From JANQFM01 sp035471925 (GTDB taxonomy: Bacteria; Acidobacteriota; UBA6911; RPQK01; DATIPO01), in assembly GCA_035471925.1 (NCBI GenBank), contig DATIPO010000053.1, positions 1 to 64,000 on the forward strand: a DNA stretch of 64,000 nt, given 5' to 3'. Under the pieces are notes generated by a model. That model ran no database searches. It saw nothing but the letters and a program-made list of their open reading frames with translations, and was not told the DNA's origin. Positions 1 through 7,412 of this stretch are shown piece after piece; the first letter of the stretch is position 1; each line of letters opens with the position of its first letter. The position numbers and the translations under genes were made by a program.

Positions 1-306
1 CAGCATGGCGTAGGAGCTCACCAGCCGGCTCAGGGCCTGCTGCTTGAGTCCCAACTGCTGGGCGAACTGGGGATTCTGCTCCAAGTAAGGCCGAAACTGC
101 TCTTCCAGGGCTCGGTATTGGCGCGCGAAGTCTTCCCGTGTGATGCGGTATTCACCCACCCGGGCCACGTCGCCGGCGTAGAGTCCCGAGCCCACGTTGG
201 GAGGGTTGACGAAGAAAACGAGCATACTGGCCGCCAATGTGAAAATGACAAACCAGAGCAGGGGTTTCAAGCGCTTCAAGTTATTCCGTAGCCACTTCAA
301 TGCCAT
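1..306 (-). CDS. PpiD/SurA-like peptidyl-prolyl isomerase, N-terminal part (cut by window edge)
   Basis: Only the first 102 codons lie in the window; the gene runs off the left edge. The reverse strand reads MALKWLRNNLKRLKPLLW, then a hydrophobic stretch (about residues 17-32) that looks like a single N-terminal membrane anchor. After it comes an extracytoplasmic segment with AGDVARVGEYRITREDF and a helical region rich in Gln and Leu. This is the layout of SurA_N/PpiD periplasmic chaperones, which hold a membrane-anchored N-terminal chaperone domain before a parvulin domain; the parvulin part is outside the window. The ATG at 304-306 has a GAGGAG ribosome site about 9 nt upstream. Transcription diverges from the cyclase gene at 477. 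Confidence 0.7.
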   Translation of the reverse strand, partial: MALKWLRNNLKRLKPLLWFVIFTLAASMLVFFVNPPNVGSGLYAGDVARVGEYRITREDFARQYRALEEQFRPYLEQNPQFAQQLGLKQQALSRLVSSYAML

Positions 307-476
307 GTCCGAATACTCCTCATTTGGGGTCGTTCCGCCGACCCGCCCGCCCGGTCCTCACGACCGAAAAGTAAGCTGGAAATTATAACATGACCGCCAT
401 TTCTGTGATTGCCGCCGCTTCCGCTACGATACAGGTGTGTGTAATATGAACGTCTTCAGAAGAGTCCGGGCGCCCA

Positions 477-1430
477 ATGGGTTGCCAGCAAACCACTCAA
501 CAACTGATGGATGCCATCATCCGGCGCGACGAGCAAAGCGCCGCCGAAATCAGCGTGGGCCTGTGCGCGGACAGGGATACCTTCCAAGATTGGCGCTTCC
601 TTCGTTGGGACGCTCAAGAGGAATGCCTGCGTCCCCTTTGGCCGGCTGGAGAGCAAGCTAAACTCGACCTCAGCGCTGACCTTAAAGATCGTCTTGAAAA
701 GGGCGAGCCAATTGCCCATAATGTTCACTCCGAGGCTGGCAACGGCAATGGGAACGGGGCGGGCGCAAGTTCCTCCGCCTTCTGGATTCCATTGGTCTAC
801 GGAGATCAACTGCAGGGTGTCCTGCAAGGGCAGGCTGGGCAAGGCGATTTGTCCGGAGAGTTGCGGCAGCGCGTCGGGCTGCTGGCCCGGGGCTGGTTTC
901 TGGTCGGGCTGCTGGAGGAAAAGGAGCGGCTGCTCTACCGCGACCCCTTGACCGGTCTCAACAATGCCGACTTTCTGATGGACTTCCTCAAAAGGGAACT
1001 GTCCAGGGCGGCACGCTACCAAAGGAATGTCGCGGTCGTTTTTCTCGACATCGATTGGTTCAAAAACGTCAACGACATGCACGGGCACCTGATGGGAAGC
1101 CACGTGCTGCGCGAAATCGGACGCCTGTTGGACTCAGGTGTGCGAGAATCAGACGTGGTGGTGCGTTTCGGCGGTGACGAATTCGTAGCCGTCTTGCCCG
1201 AAACCGACCAAAAGGGGGCCATGACCATGGCCGAACGGCTGCGCTCGGCGGTCGAAAACCACGAGATGCAGCGTGGACGCGGCGCCAAAGTGCGCTGCAC
1301 GGTCAGCATCGGCGTGTCGATTTTTCCGCAACACGGAAAGGAAGTTTCGGACCTGATTCATCAGGCCGACTTGGCCATGTACGTGGCCAAGCACAGCAAT
1401 AAGAACTGCGTCAAGCTGGCGGCTCCCTGA
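477..1430 (+). CDS. GGDEF diguanylate cyclase
   Basis: A 317-residue protein predicted to make cyclic di-GMP from two GTP. Residues 1-150 form a non-enzymatic N-terminal region of probable GAF-like sensor type with a Gly/Asn-rich loop near 88-96. The GGDEF domain begins at DPLTGL (156) and includes DIDWFKNVND (191-200) and an intact GGDEF signature at 232-236. An RESD sequence (223-226) sits exactly five residues before the signature, which matches the product-inhibition I-site RxxD. Catalysis and feedback control therefore both look intact. No membrane segment is seen, so it is probably cytosolic. It lies 30 bp upstream of mreB and may be cotranscribed with the rod-shape genes. The ATG at 477 is the first in-frame start after a stop at 447; its ribosome site is weak. 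Confidence 0.9.
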   Translation: MGCQQTTQQLMDAIIRRDEQSAAEISVGLCADRDTFQDWRFLRWDAQEECLRPLWPAGEQAKLDLSADLKDRLEKGEPIAHNVHSEAGNGNGNGAGASSSAFWIPLVYGDQLQGVLQGQAGQGDLSGELRQRVGLLARGWFLVGLLEEKERLLYRDPLTGLNNADFLMDFLKRELSRAARYQRNVAVVFLDIDWFKNVNDMHGHLMGSHVLREIGRLLDSGVRESDVVVRFGGDEFVAVLPETDQKGAMTMAERLRSAVENHEMQRGRGAKVRCTVSIGVSIFPQHGKEVSDLIHQADLAMYVAKHSNKNCVKLAAP

Positions 1431-1460
1431 AGGACCGCCCGGAGATATTCAAGAAATTTC

Positions 1461-2483
1461 ATGAACCTGCGTTCCCTCTTCAGCATTTTTTCCAACGACC
1501 TGGCCATCGACTTGGGGACGGCCAACACTCTAGTTTACGTTAAAGGCCGGGGGATCGTGGTCAACGAGCCCTCCATCGTGGCCATCAACAAGAAGACCAA
1601 CAAGCCCGAGGCAGTGGGGCATGAAGCCAAGGAGATGATGGGACGCACTCCCGGCAACATCGTGGCTATCAAGCCCATGAAGGACGGCGTCATCGCCGAC
1701 TTCGACGTGACCGAAGAGATGCTCAAGCATTTCATCCGCAAGGCCCACAACCGCAAGCACCTGATCAGTCCCCGCATCGTCATCTGCATCCCCTCGGAAA
1801 TCACCCAGGTGGAAAAGCGGGCCGTGCGCGAGTCGGCCTTGCGGGCCAAGGCCTCGGAAGTTTACCTGGTGGAAGAAGCGATGGCGGCCGCCATCGGCGC
1901 CGGACTCAACATCACCGAGCCCTCCGGAAACATGATTGTCGACATTGGCGGAGGCACCACCGACATCGCCGTCATCAGCCTTTCCGGGATCGTCTACAGC
2001 CGGTCGGTGCGGGTGGCGGGCAATGAGATCGACGAAGCCATCATCCAGTACATCAAGCGCAATCACAACTTGCTCATCGGAGAGCGTACGGCTGAGAAGA
2101 TCAAGGTTGAAATCGGTTCGGCGGCTCCGCTGAAAGAAAAGATGAGCCTGCAGGTGACGGGTCGCAACCTGATCGAGGGCATTCCCAAGCAAATCACCAT
2201 CAGCGATGCCGAAGTGCGCGAGGCCATATCCGATGCCATCGGGACCATTATCAATGCCGTGCGGGTGGCCCTGGAGCGCACGCCGCCCGAACTGTCGGCC
2301 GACATCGCCGAGAAGGGCATCGTTTTGACCGGCGGCGGGGCCTTGCTCAAGAATCTGGACAAGGCCATTCAGGAGGAAACGGGACTCCCCGTCGTGATGG
2401 CCGAAGATCCTCTTTCCTCCGTGGTGTGGGGAACGGGTAAGATGTTAACCGACATGGCCCTTCTCAAACGGGTAACGCTGTGA
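1461..2483 (+). CDS. mreB: Rod shape-determining actin homologue MreB
   Basis: A 340-residue actin-fold ATPase that forms membrane-bound filaments and guides lateral wall synthesis. The N-terminal LFSIFSNDLAIDLGTANT carries the phosphate-1 loop, and VDIGGGTTDIAVI is the phosphate-2 loop. LTGGGALL near the C terminus is the adenosine motif. Length matches the family (about 335-347). It is the first gene of a mreB-mreC-mreD-mrdA-rodA run, all on the + strand with gaps of 4-37 bp, the canonical elongasome operon. Confidence 0.98.
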   Translation: MNLRSLFSIFSNDLAIDLGTANTLVYVKGRGIVVNEPSIVAINKKTNKPEAVGHEAKEMMGRTPGNIVAIKPMKDGVIADFDVTEEMLKHFIRKAHNRKHLISPRIVICIPSEITQVEKRAVRESALRAKASEVYLVEEAMAAAIGAGLNITEPSGNMIVDIGGGTTDIAVISLSGIVYSRSVRVAGNEIDEAIIQYIKRNHNLLIGERTAEKIKVEIGSAAPLKEKMSLQVTGRNLIEGIPKQITISDAEVREAISDAIGTIINAVRVALERTPPELSADIAEKGIVLTGGGALLKNLDKAIQEETGLPVVMAEDPLSSVVWGTGKMLTDMALLKRVTL

Positions 2484-2511
2484 GATAGAGAGACCGGCCG
2501 AGTGAGGCGAG

Positions 2512-3366
2512 ATGAGCGAATATGCTGAGCGCAAACCCTTCGTTTCCCTGCTGGTTGTGCTCCTGCTGCAAGTGATTCTGCTGTCGGTTCAGGTCCGCGA
2601 CCAACAAGGAACCCTCCTCATCCGCTCTTGGAGCCTCTTCCTCTCCACTCCCGTGGCTTCCCTGCTGGACTGGTCGACCCGTCACATGGGCGAGGGTGCT
2701 TCGACGGTTTCTGAAGTGTGGACGGCCGTAGACGACAACCGGCGGCTGCGCCAGGAAAATGCCCGCCTCAAACTGGAGATGAGCCGTCTCAAGGAAATGG
2801 CCGAGATGCTGCCCCGCACGCGGGCTTTTCAGCCTTTGATGAGGCAATTCGAACAGCGCGTGGTCTTCGCCTCGGTGGTTTGGAAGTCGCCGCCCTTTTT
2901 CAGACGGCATTTGGTGATCAACGCCGGCACACGCGACGGTGTCCGGCCCGACGCCGCCGTCCTCACGCCTCAAGGCATTGCAGGACGCATTTGGCAAGGC
3001 ACAGGGCAGTTCGCTGAAGTCGAGCTGATCACCAATCCCGGGGCCGCCGCCGGCGTGCTGGTGGGTCCTCAAAGGGTGCCGGGACTGGTGTCCGGGGACG
3101 GCAGCGCATTGCTGCGCTTGGAATTCATTTCCAACGCTGAGAAGATCGAGGTGGGCGACCAAGTCCTGACCTCGGGGACCGAGCGCATCTATCCCAAGGG
3201 CTTCTCGGTGGGACGGGTGGTGCGCAGCGAGCCGGGAAGCGACGGGCGGCTCAAGGCCTGGGTGGAGCCGGCGGCCGACCTGGAATCTCTGGAGGAAGTG
3301 GCCGTGATCCTTAACAATGAGGTGCTCTCGGCCATCCCGTCGGCCCATCCCGGCGCGGCCAAATGA
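2512..3366 (+). CDS. mreC: Rod shape-determining protein MreC
   Basis: A 284-residue bitopic membrane protein. A hydrophobic segment at about 11-27 is the inner-membrane anchor. A coiled coil follows around residues 72-100 (NRRLRQENARLKLEMSRL), then the periplasmic double beta-barrel domain with INAGTRDGVRPDAAVLTPQG and the late GDQVLTSG loop. MreC links MreB to PBP2 and activates PBP2-RodA. It sits 28 bp after mreB and 37 bp before mreD, as expected. The gene ends in a short Ala/Pro-rich tail with nothing unusual. Confidence 0.95.
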   Translation: MSEYAERKPFVSLLVVLLLQVILLSVQVRDQQGTLLIRSWSLFLSTPVASLLDWSTRHMGEGASTVSEVWTAVDDNRRLRQENARLKLEMSRLKEMAEMLPRTRAFQPLMRQFEQRVVFASVVWKSPPFFRRHLVINAGTRDGVRPDAAVLTPQGIAGRIWQGTGQFAEVELITNPGAAAGVLVGPQRVPGLVSGDGSALLRLEFISNAEKIEVGDQVLTSGTERIYPKGFSVGRVVRSEPGSDGRLKAWVEPAADLESLEEVAVILNNEVLSAIPSAHPGAAK

Positions 3367-3403
3367 CGAGGTTTGATGGCATTGAAGAAAAAGGACCGGA
3401 GAT

Positions 3404-3904
3404 TTGACCGAGACGATCCCCAAGTCGGAGATTTTCATCCTGCTGCTGGTGATCGCGGCCCTGCAGTGGATTCTGGCGGCGGTATTCCCCCAGGGTCTGC
3501 TGGTGGATCTGCCCCTGATCTTTACGGTTTATATCGGTTGGCATTCGCCGCGGGTCAAGGGCGCGCTGACGGGGTCCATCTTTGGACTGCTGCGTGACGT
3601 CGGCCTGGGATTGAGCCTGGGCATCAACGGCATCGCCAAGACCCTGCTGGGCTTCTGGGCTTCGTCCTTCAAGAAGTGGCTGGCCCCCGAGGGTTTTTCG
3701 GCTCGTGTGATATTTCTAATGGCGGTTTCGGCCGCTGACGACGCCTTGGTGCTGGGCCTGCTGGCCCTTCTGGGACAGCCCTTGCTGCCGGGAGTCTGGA
3801 CGCGGCTTCTCATCGAAGCTGTGCTGACGGCTTTGTTCGGTGCCGCCTTTTTCGCCGTTTACGACCGATACAAGTTCCCCAGCAGGGACTTCAGGGATCT
3901 CTAG
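3404..3904 (+). CDS. mreD: Rod shape-determining protein MreD
   Basis: A 166-residue polytopic membrane protein with about five hydrophobic segments, including FILLLVIAALQWILAAVF near the start and a central Gly-rich segment LGLSLGINGIAKTLLGFW. This matches MreD in size, topology and position between mreC and the PBP2 gene. The chosen start is TTG at 3404, preceded by GGAG 2 nt away in tight spacing. No in-frame ATG gives a better fit, so the exact start is uncertain. Confidence 0.88.
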   Translation: MTETIPKSEIFILLLVIAALQWILAAVFPQGLLVDLPLIFTVYIGWHSPRVKGALTGSIFGLLRDVGLGLSLGINGIAKTLLGFWASSFKKWLAPEGFSARVIFLMAVSAADDALVLGLLALLGQPLLPGVWTRLLIEAVLTALFGAAFFAVYDRYKFPSRDFRDL

Positions 3905-3919
3905 CTCAAGGAGAGGAAG

Positions 3920-5740
3920 ATGCTCAGTCAGGACAATCGGCCGCTCTACCAACGGTTGGCCGTCCTGCGCGTTGTTTTCGGGCTGATTCTCTTTCTGCTC
4001 TTGGGCAAACTCTGGCATCTCTCGGTCATCCACTACCAGTATTACGACGATCAGGCCCGCAACAACCGCATTCGCAGGGTTCCTCTGGTGGCGCCCCGGG
4101 GACTGATACTGGACCGCGAAGGCCGGGTCTTGGCCGACAACGCGCCGGCATCGAAGCTGCTCGTCTTCCGCGATGAGATGGAAGATGATCCGCGCGCCAC
4201 GGCCGCCTTCATCGCCCGGGGACTGGGCCTTTCCATCGCTCAGGTGGAGGCCTCCATCAAGGAGGCTTCCAGGAAGGTGGGCCGGTTCCGTCCGCTGGAG
4301 GTGACCGGTTCGCTGTCCCTCGACCAGGTGGCCTATTTCAGGGCCCGCCAAGCCGAGCATCCCGAGGTGCGGATCTCGCGCCAGCCCAGGCGGCTCTACC
4401 GTCAGGGCGCCCTGGCGGCTCACCTGCTGGGCTTCGTGGGAGAAATCACCGAGGAGCAATTGAGCCGGCCCGAGTTCTCTCAATTCAAGCCCGGAGATGT
4501 AGTGGGCAAATTCGGCCTGGAGCGCAGCTACAACGACCTGCTCACGGGCCAGGACGGCCATGTGCTGCTGCGCGTCAATTCGCAAGGCAAGTCGGACGCC
4601 GAGACCTTGCGCGTGCCCCCGGTGCAGGGCGAGACGCTGCGCACCACTCTCGATCTCGATCTTCAAAGCGCGGCTGAAGAAGCCTTGGGAGAGGACATCG
4701 GAGCCCTGGTGGCTCTCGATCCCCGCAACGGCGAAGTGCTGGCGATGGCCAGCACACCCGACTACGATCCCAACGCCTTCGCCAAGGGACTGACCCCCCG
4801 ACAGTGGGAAGAACTCAACAATCCGGGACGGCCCTTGCAGAACCGGGCCATTCAGAACGCCTACTCTCCGGGATCGATCTTCAAGCTGGTGATGGCCGCC
4901 GCCGGACTCAAGAGCGGCGTCTACTCCCTCGACACCACCGTCTACTGCAACGGCGGGGCCACTATTTACGGCCACCGTTTCAGATGCCACCACGCGGGGG
5001 GGCACGGACGGGTGGGGCTGGAACTGGCCATCGAGCGTTCCTGCAACGTCTACTTCTACCAGATGGGCCGCCAGATGCCCATCGACACCATCCACCACTA
5101 CGCCTCCCAATTCGGACTGGGCCAAGCCACCGGAATCGACCTGCCGGGAGAAGTAACGGGTCTCCTGCCCTCCACCGAGTGGAAGCGGCGGGTGCGGGGC
5201 GAGCCCTGGTATCCGGGCGAGACCATCTCGGTCTCCATCGGCCAGGGGCCCATCAACGTCACCCCGCTGCAACTGGCGCGGGCCATCGGGATCGCGGCCA
5301 CCGGCCGGGCTCCGCGCCCCCACCTGGCCATGCGCGACCAAGCCGGCCAGGAGGCCCCCGTCAACCGCCTGGAGGATTTCAATCCCCGCCATATCGAAGC
5401 CATACGCCAAGGCATGTGGAGGGCCGTCAACAATTGGGGGACGGCGCGGGCCGCCCGGGTGGATGGTTTTGACGTGTGCGGGAAGACGGGCACCGCCCAA
5501 GTGATCAGCCGCGAGACCTTGGAAAAACTTTCCCAAGAAGAAGCTGCCCGCTTCACAACCAATGCCTGGTTTGCCGGATTCGCCCCCCGCGACAATCCTG
5601 AGATCGTGGTCGTGGCACTGGTTCAGCAGGGAGGAGGCGGGGGGGCCAAAGCGGCTCCCATGGCGGGCAAGCTTTTTGACCTTTATTACCGCAAACACCA
5701 TCTCGGCCAGCCGGTCGGTTCGGACTTGGAGTTCCGTTGA
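3920..5740 (+). CDS. mrdA: Penicillin-binding protein 2 (peptidoglycan D,D-transpeptidase)
   Basis: A 606-residue class B PBP that crosslinks glycan strands made by RodA. A single N-terminal anchor lies at about 17-29. The pedestal/dimerisation region includes APRGLILDREGRVLADN (58-74). The transpeptidase motifs are complete: SIFK (Ser319 to Lys322, in SPGSIFK), SCN (374-376) and KTG (522-524). The CNGG and FRCHH segments between the first two motifs are typical of PBP2 rather than PBP3. The start follows AAGGAGAGG. The stop lies 4 bp before the rodA start, so the two partners are probably translationally coupled. Confidence 0.97.
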   Translation: MLSQDNRPLYQRLAVLRVVFGLILFLLLGKLWHLSVIHYQYYDDQARNNRIRRVPLVAPRGLILDREGRVLADNAPASKLLVFRDEMEDDPRATAAFIARGLGLSIAQVEASIKEASRKVGRFRPLEVTGSLSLDQVAYFRARQAEHPEVRISRQPRRLYRQGALAAHLLGFVGEITEEQLSRPEFSQFKPGDVVGKFGLERSYNDLLTGQDGHVLLRVNSQGKSDAETLRVPPVQGETLRTTLDLDLQSAAEEALGEDIGALVALDPRNGEVLAMASTPDYDPNAFAKGLTPRQWEELNNPGRPLQNRAIQNAYSPGSIFKLVMAAAGLKSGVYSLDTTVYCNGGATIYGHRFRCHHAGGHGRVGLELAIERSCNVYFYQMGRQMPIDTIHHYASQFGLGQATGIDLPGEVTGLLPSTEWKRRVRGEPWYPGETISVSIGQGPINVTPLQLARAIGIAATGRAPRPHLAMRDQAGQEAPVNRLEDFNPRHIEAIRQGMWRAVNNWGTARAARVDGFDVCGKTGTAQVISRETLEKLSQEEAARFTTNAWFAGFAPRDNPEIVVVALVQQGGGGGAKAAPMAGKLFDLYYRKHHLGQPVGSDLEFR

Positions 5741-5744
5741 AGCC

Positions 5745-6836
5745 ATGCCTCTGATCAGCCGCCGCTTCATTCACGATTTCGACTACCTGTTGCTGGGGAC
5801 TGTCCTGGCCCTGACCGGATTCGGAATCCTGGGCGTCTACAGCGCCACCTCAGAAGCTGGGCTGGGCCCCTTGCGCGGACATCTCATTCGGATCGCCCTG
5901 GGCTTGGCTTTATGTCTCTTTTTCGCCTTGATCGACTACCGCCTGCTGACCAATCATGCCGTCCCCATCTATCTGGTGGCGGTGGCGGTGCTGGTGGCCA
6001 CTCTGGTCTTCGGCACCGAGGTCAAGGGCAGCCGCAGTTGGATTCAGTTCGCCGGATTCGGGGTGCAGCCATCGGAGATGGCCAAGCTGGCGGTATTGCT
6101 GGTGCTGGCCAAGTTTCTGGGAGAGGTGCGCGAAAGCTACCTGGGCCTGCGCACCATCCTCATGCTGGCCGGACTCTTCGGGCTGCCCGTCCTGCTGGTG
6201 ATTCTGCAGGGCGACATGGGGACGGCCGTGATGTATTTCGCCTTGCTGGGCGGAACCCTCTTCGTAGCCGGCCTCAAAATGCGGCTGATCGTGACCTCGG
6301 TGCTCCTGGCCGGGCTGCTGGCGCCCGTGGGATGGTTTTCGCTGCAGGACTATCAGCGCGAACGCATCATGGTCACCTTCAATCCCGAGCACGATCCTCA
6401 AGGCGTGGGCTATCAGGTCCGGCAAAGCAAGATCGCCATCGGGTCGGGCGGACTGACCGGCAAGGGGCTGGGGGAAGGCTTTCAGAGCCAACTGGGATTC
6501 GTCCCCGAGATCCAGACCGATTTCATATTTGCCTTGCTGGCCGAGGAGGTGGGTTTTTTGGGCGGAGCCACCGTCCTGCTTCTCTTCGCGCTCCTCCTGA
6601 TGCGCATCCTGAGCGTGGCCTCGGAGGCCGGGGACCGCACCGGAATCCTCATCGCGGCCGGTGTGGCCTCACTGATTTTTCTGCATATGCTCACCAACGT
6701 CGGTATGACCTTGGGCGTCCTGCCGGCCATCGGGGTGCCTTTGCCTTTTGTCAGCTATGGCGGTTCCTCCACGCTGACCATGTTCGCCGCCCTGGGCATG
6801 GTGCTTAGCGTACGCACCCGACGGTTTCTCTACTGA
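5745..6836 (+). CDS. rodA: SEDS peptidoglycan glycosyltransferase RodA
   Basis: A 363-residue SEDS polymerase with about ten membrane segments, working with PBP2 on the lateral wall. Diagnostic stretches are GVYSATS near the first helix, GSRSWIQFAGFGVQPSE in the middle, and GVPLPFVSYGGSSTLTM near the C terminus. The open frame extends upstream into mrdA, but ATG 5745 (MPLISRRFIHDFDYLL) starts where RodA homologues start, just after the mrdA stop at 5740. It ends the elongasome run. The following 570 bp is a non-coding leader for the RNase gene. Confidence 0.96.
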   Translation: MPLISRRFIHDFDYLLLGTVLALTGFGILGVYSATSEAGLGPLRGHLIRIALGLALCLFFALIDYRLLTNHAVPIYLVAVAVLVATLVFGTEVKGSRSWIQFAGFGVQPSEMAKLAVLLVLAKFLGEVRESYLGLRTILMLAGLFGLPVLLVILQGDMGTAVMYFALLGGTLFVAGLKMRLIVTSVLLAGLLAPVGWFSLQDYQRERIMVTFNPEHDPQGVGYQVRQSKIAIGSGGLTGKGLGEGFQSQLGFVPEIQTDFIFALLAEEVGFLGGATVLLLFALLLMRILSVASEAGDRTGILIAAGVASLIFLHMLTNVGMTLGVLPAIGVPLPFVSYGGSSTLTMFAALGMVLSVRTRRFLY

Positions 6837-6842
6837 ATCCCC

Positions 6843-6871
6843 TACACAATGTTTGACGCGCGGGCTATAAT
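6843..6871 (+). promoter_or_regulatory. Probable sigma-70 promoter for the RNase E/G leader
   Basis: A perfect TATAAT lies at 6866-6871. TACACA at 6843-6848 matches the -35 consensus at four of six positions with an ideal 17-bp spacer. Predicted transcription start is near 6878, giving a leader of about 535 nt before the RNase start at 7413. A TTGACG at 6853 is only 7 bp from the -10 and is not usable as a -35. Confidence 0.55.
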
Positions 6872-6877
6872 GCTGGT

Positions 6878-7412
6878 TGGCTGGCGTTTAGAGGTTGTGC
6901 AGACCTCAAGAGAATCGTTGCAAAGCCGGCCGCAAGTTCTGTATTGATTTGGAAGAAGCCGCTGACCGCGGCAAATCGAGCGTCGAGCCGGCTCAGAACA
7001 GAAGGGCCGGGACGCCACAGCGAACAAGATTTTAGGAGGACCCCGCGGCCCCGCAAAAGCCGCGGGAGGCAGGGTTGATCTCAGCGGCCCGAAGGCCGTT
7101 GCAGAGGACGTCGAAGTCAACGAGCGGAAGGGGAGCCTGAAGGCAACGGCCTTGGCCCTTCCGATGAAGCGCGGCTGTACACCGCGCCGGAATGCAACCG
7201 GAACGCCGGTTCCACAGCATTCCAGCAGCCGCGGCTAGAAGCTCGTAGGCCCCGTTCTCCCTCCCTTGCAGGTTTTCCGACCTCCCGCCGTCGCGCTTCT
7301 TCCTCATGCGGAGGACGCATTCCAAGGAGCAACATGAAGACTGCCAGGCCATCCGGCTACAGGGCCGGAGTTCTGCGAGGCTCCCGGGCGCATTCCTCCG
7401 AGAGGAGATTTC
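6878..7412 (+). ncRNA. Long, highly structured 5' leader of the RNase E/G gene
   Basis: No credible long gene fits here, but the + strand holds at least seven strong hairpins. 6958-6962/6968-6972 is 5 bp. 7042-7049/7059-7066 is 8 bp, directly after an AGGAGGA. 7082-7089/7094-7101 is 8 bp with a CGAA loop. 7125-7132/7156-7163 is 8 bp and encloses 7140-7144/7149-7153 with an AACG loop. 7169-7174/7182-7187 is 6 bp. 7189-7195/7217-7223 is 7 bp stacked on 7196-7201/7206-7211, again with an AACG loop and a 5-nt bulge on the 3' side. A known precedent is the E. coli rne leader, whose hairpins let RNase E cut and autoregulate its own mRNA; that role here is an inference. I could not match it to RNase P RNA, tmRNA, SRP RNA or a known riboswitch. 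A 47-codon frame at 7334-7477 with an AAGGAG site overlaps the RNase start. Confidence 0.6.

Noticed and set aside
3716..5770. A 684-codon open frame on the - strand
   Set aside because: It lies exactly opposite mrdA and mreD, which have full families and motifs. Long antisense frames are expected in GC-rich coding DNA.
6853..6871. TTGACG followed by TATAAT
   Set aside because: The spacer is 7 bp, far below 16-18. TACACA at 6843 fits the spacing.
6878..7412. RNase P RNA, tmRNA or SRP RNA in the RNase leader
   Set aside because: None of their conserved core motifs is present on either strand.
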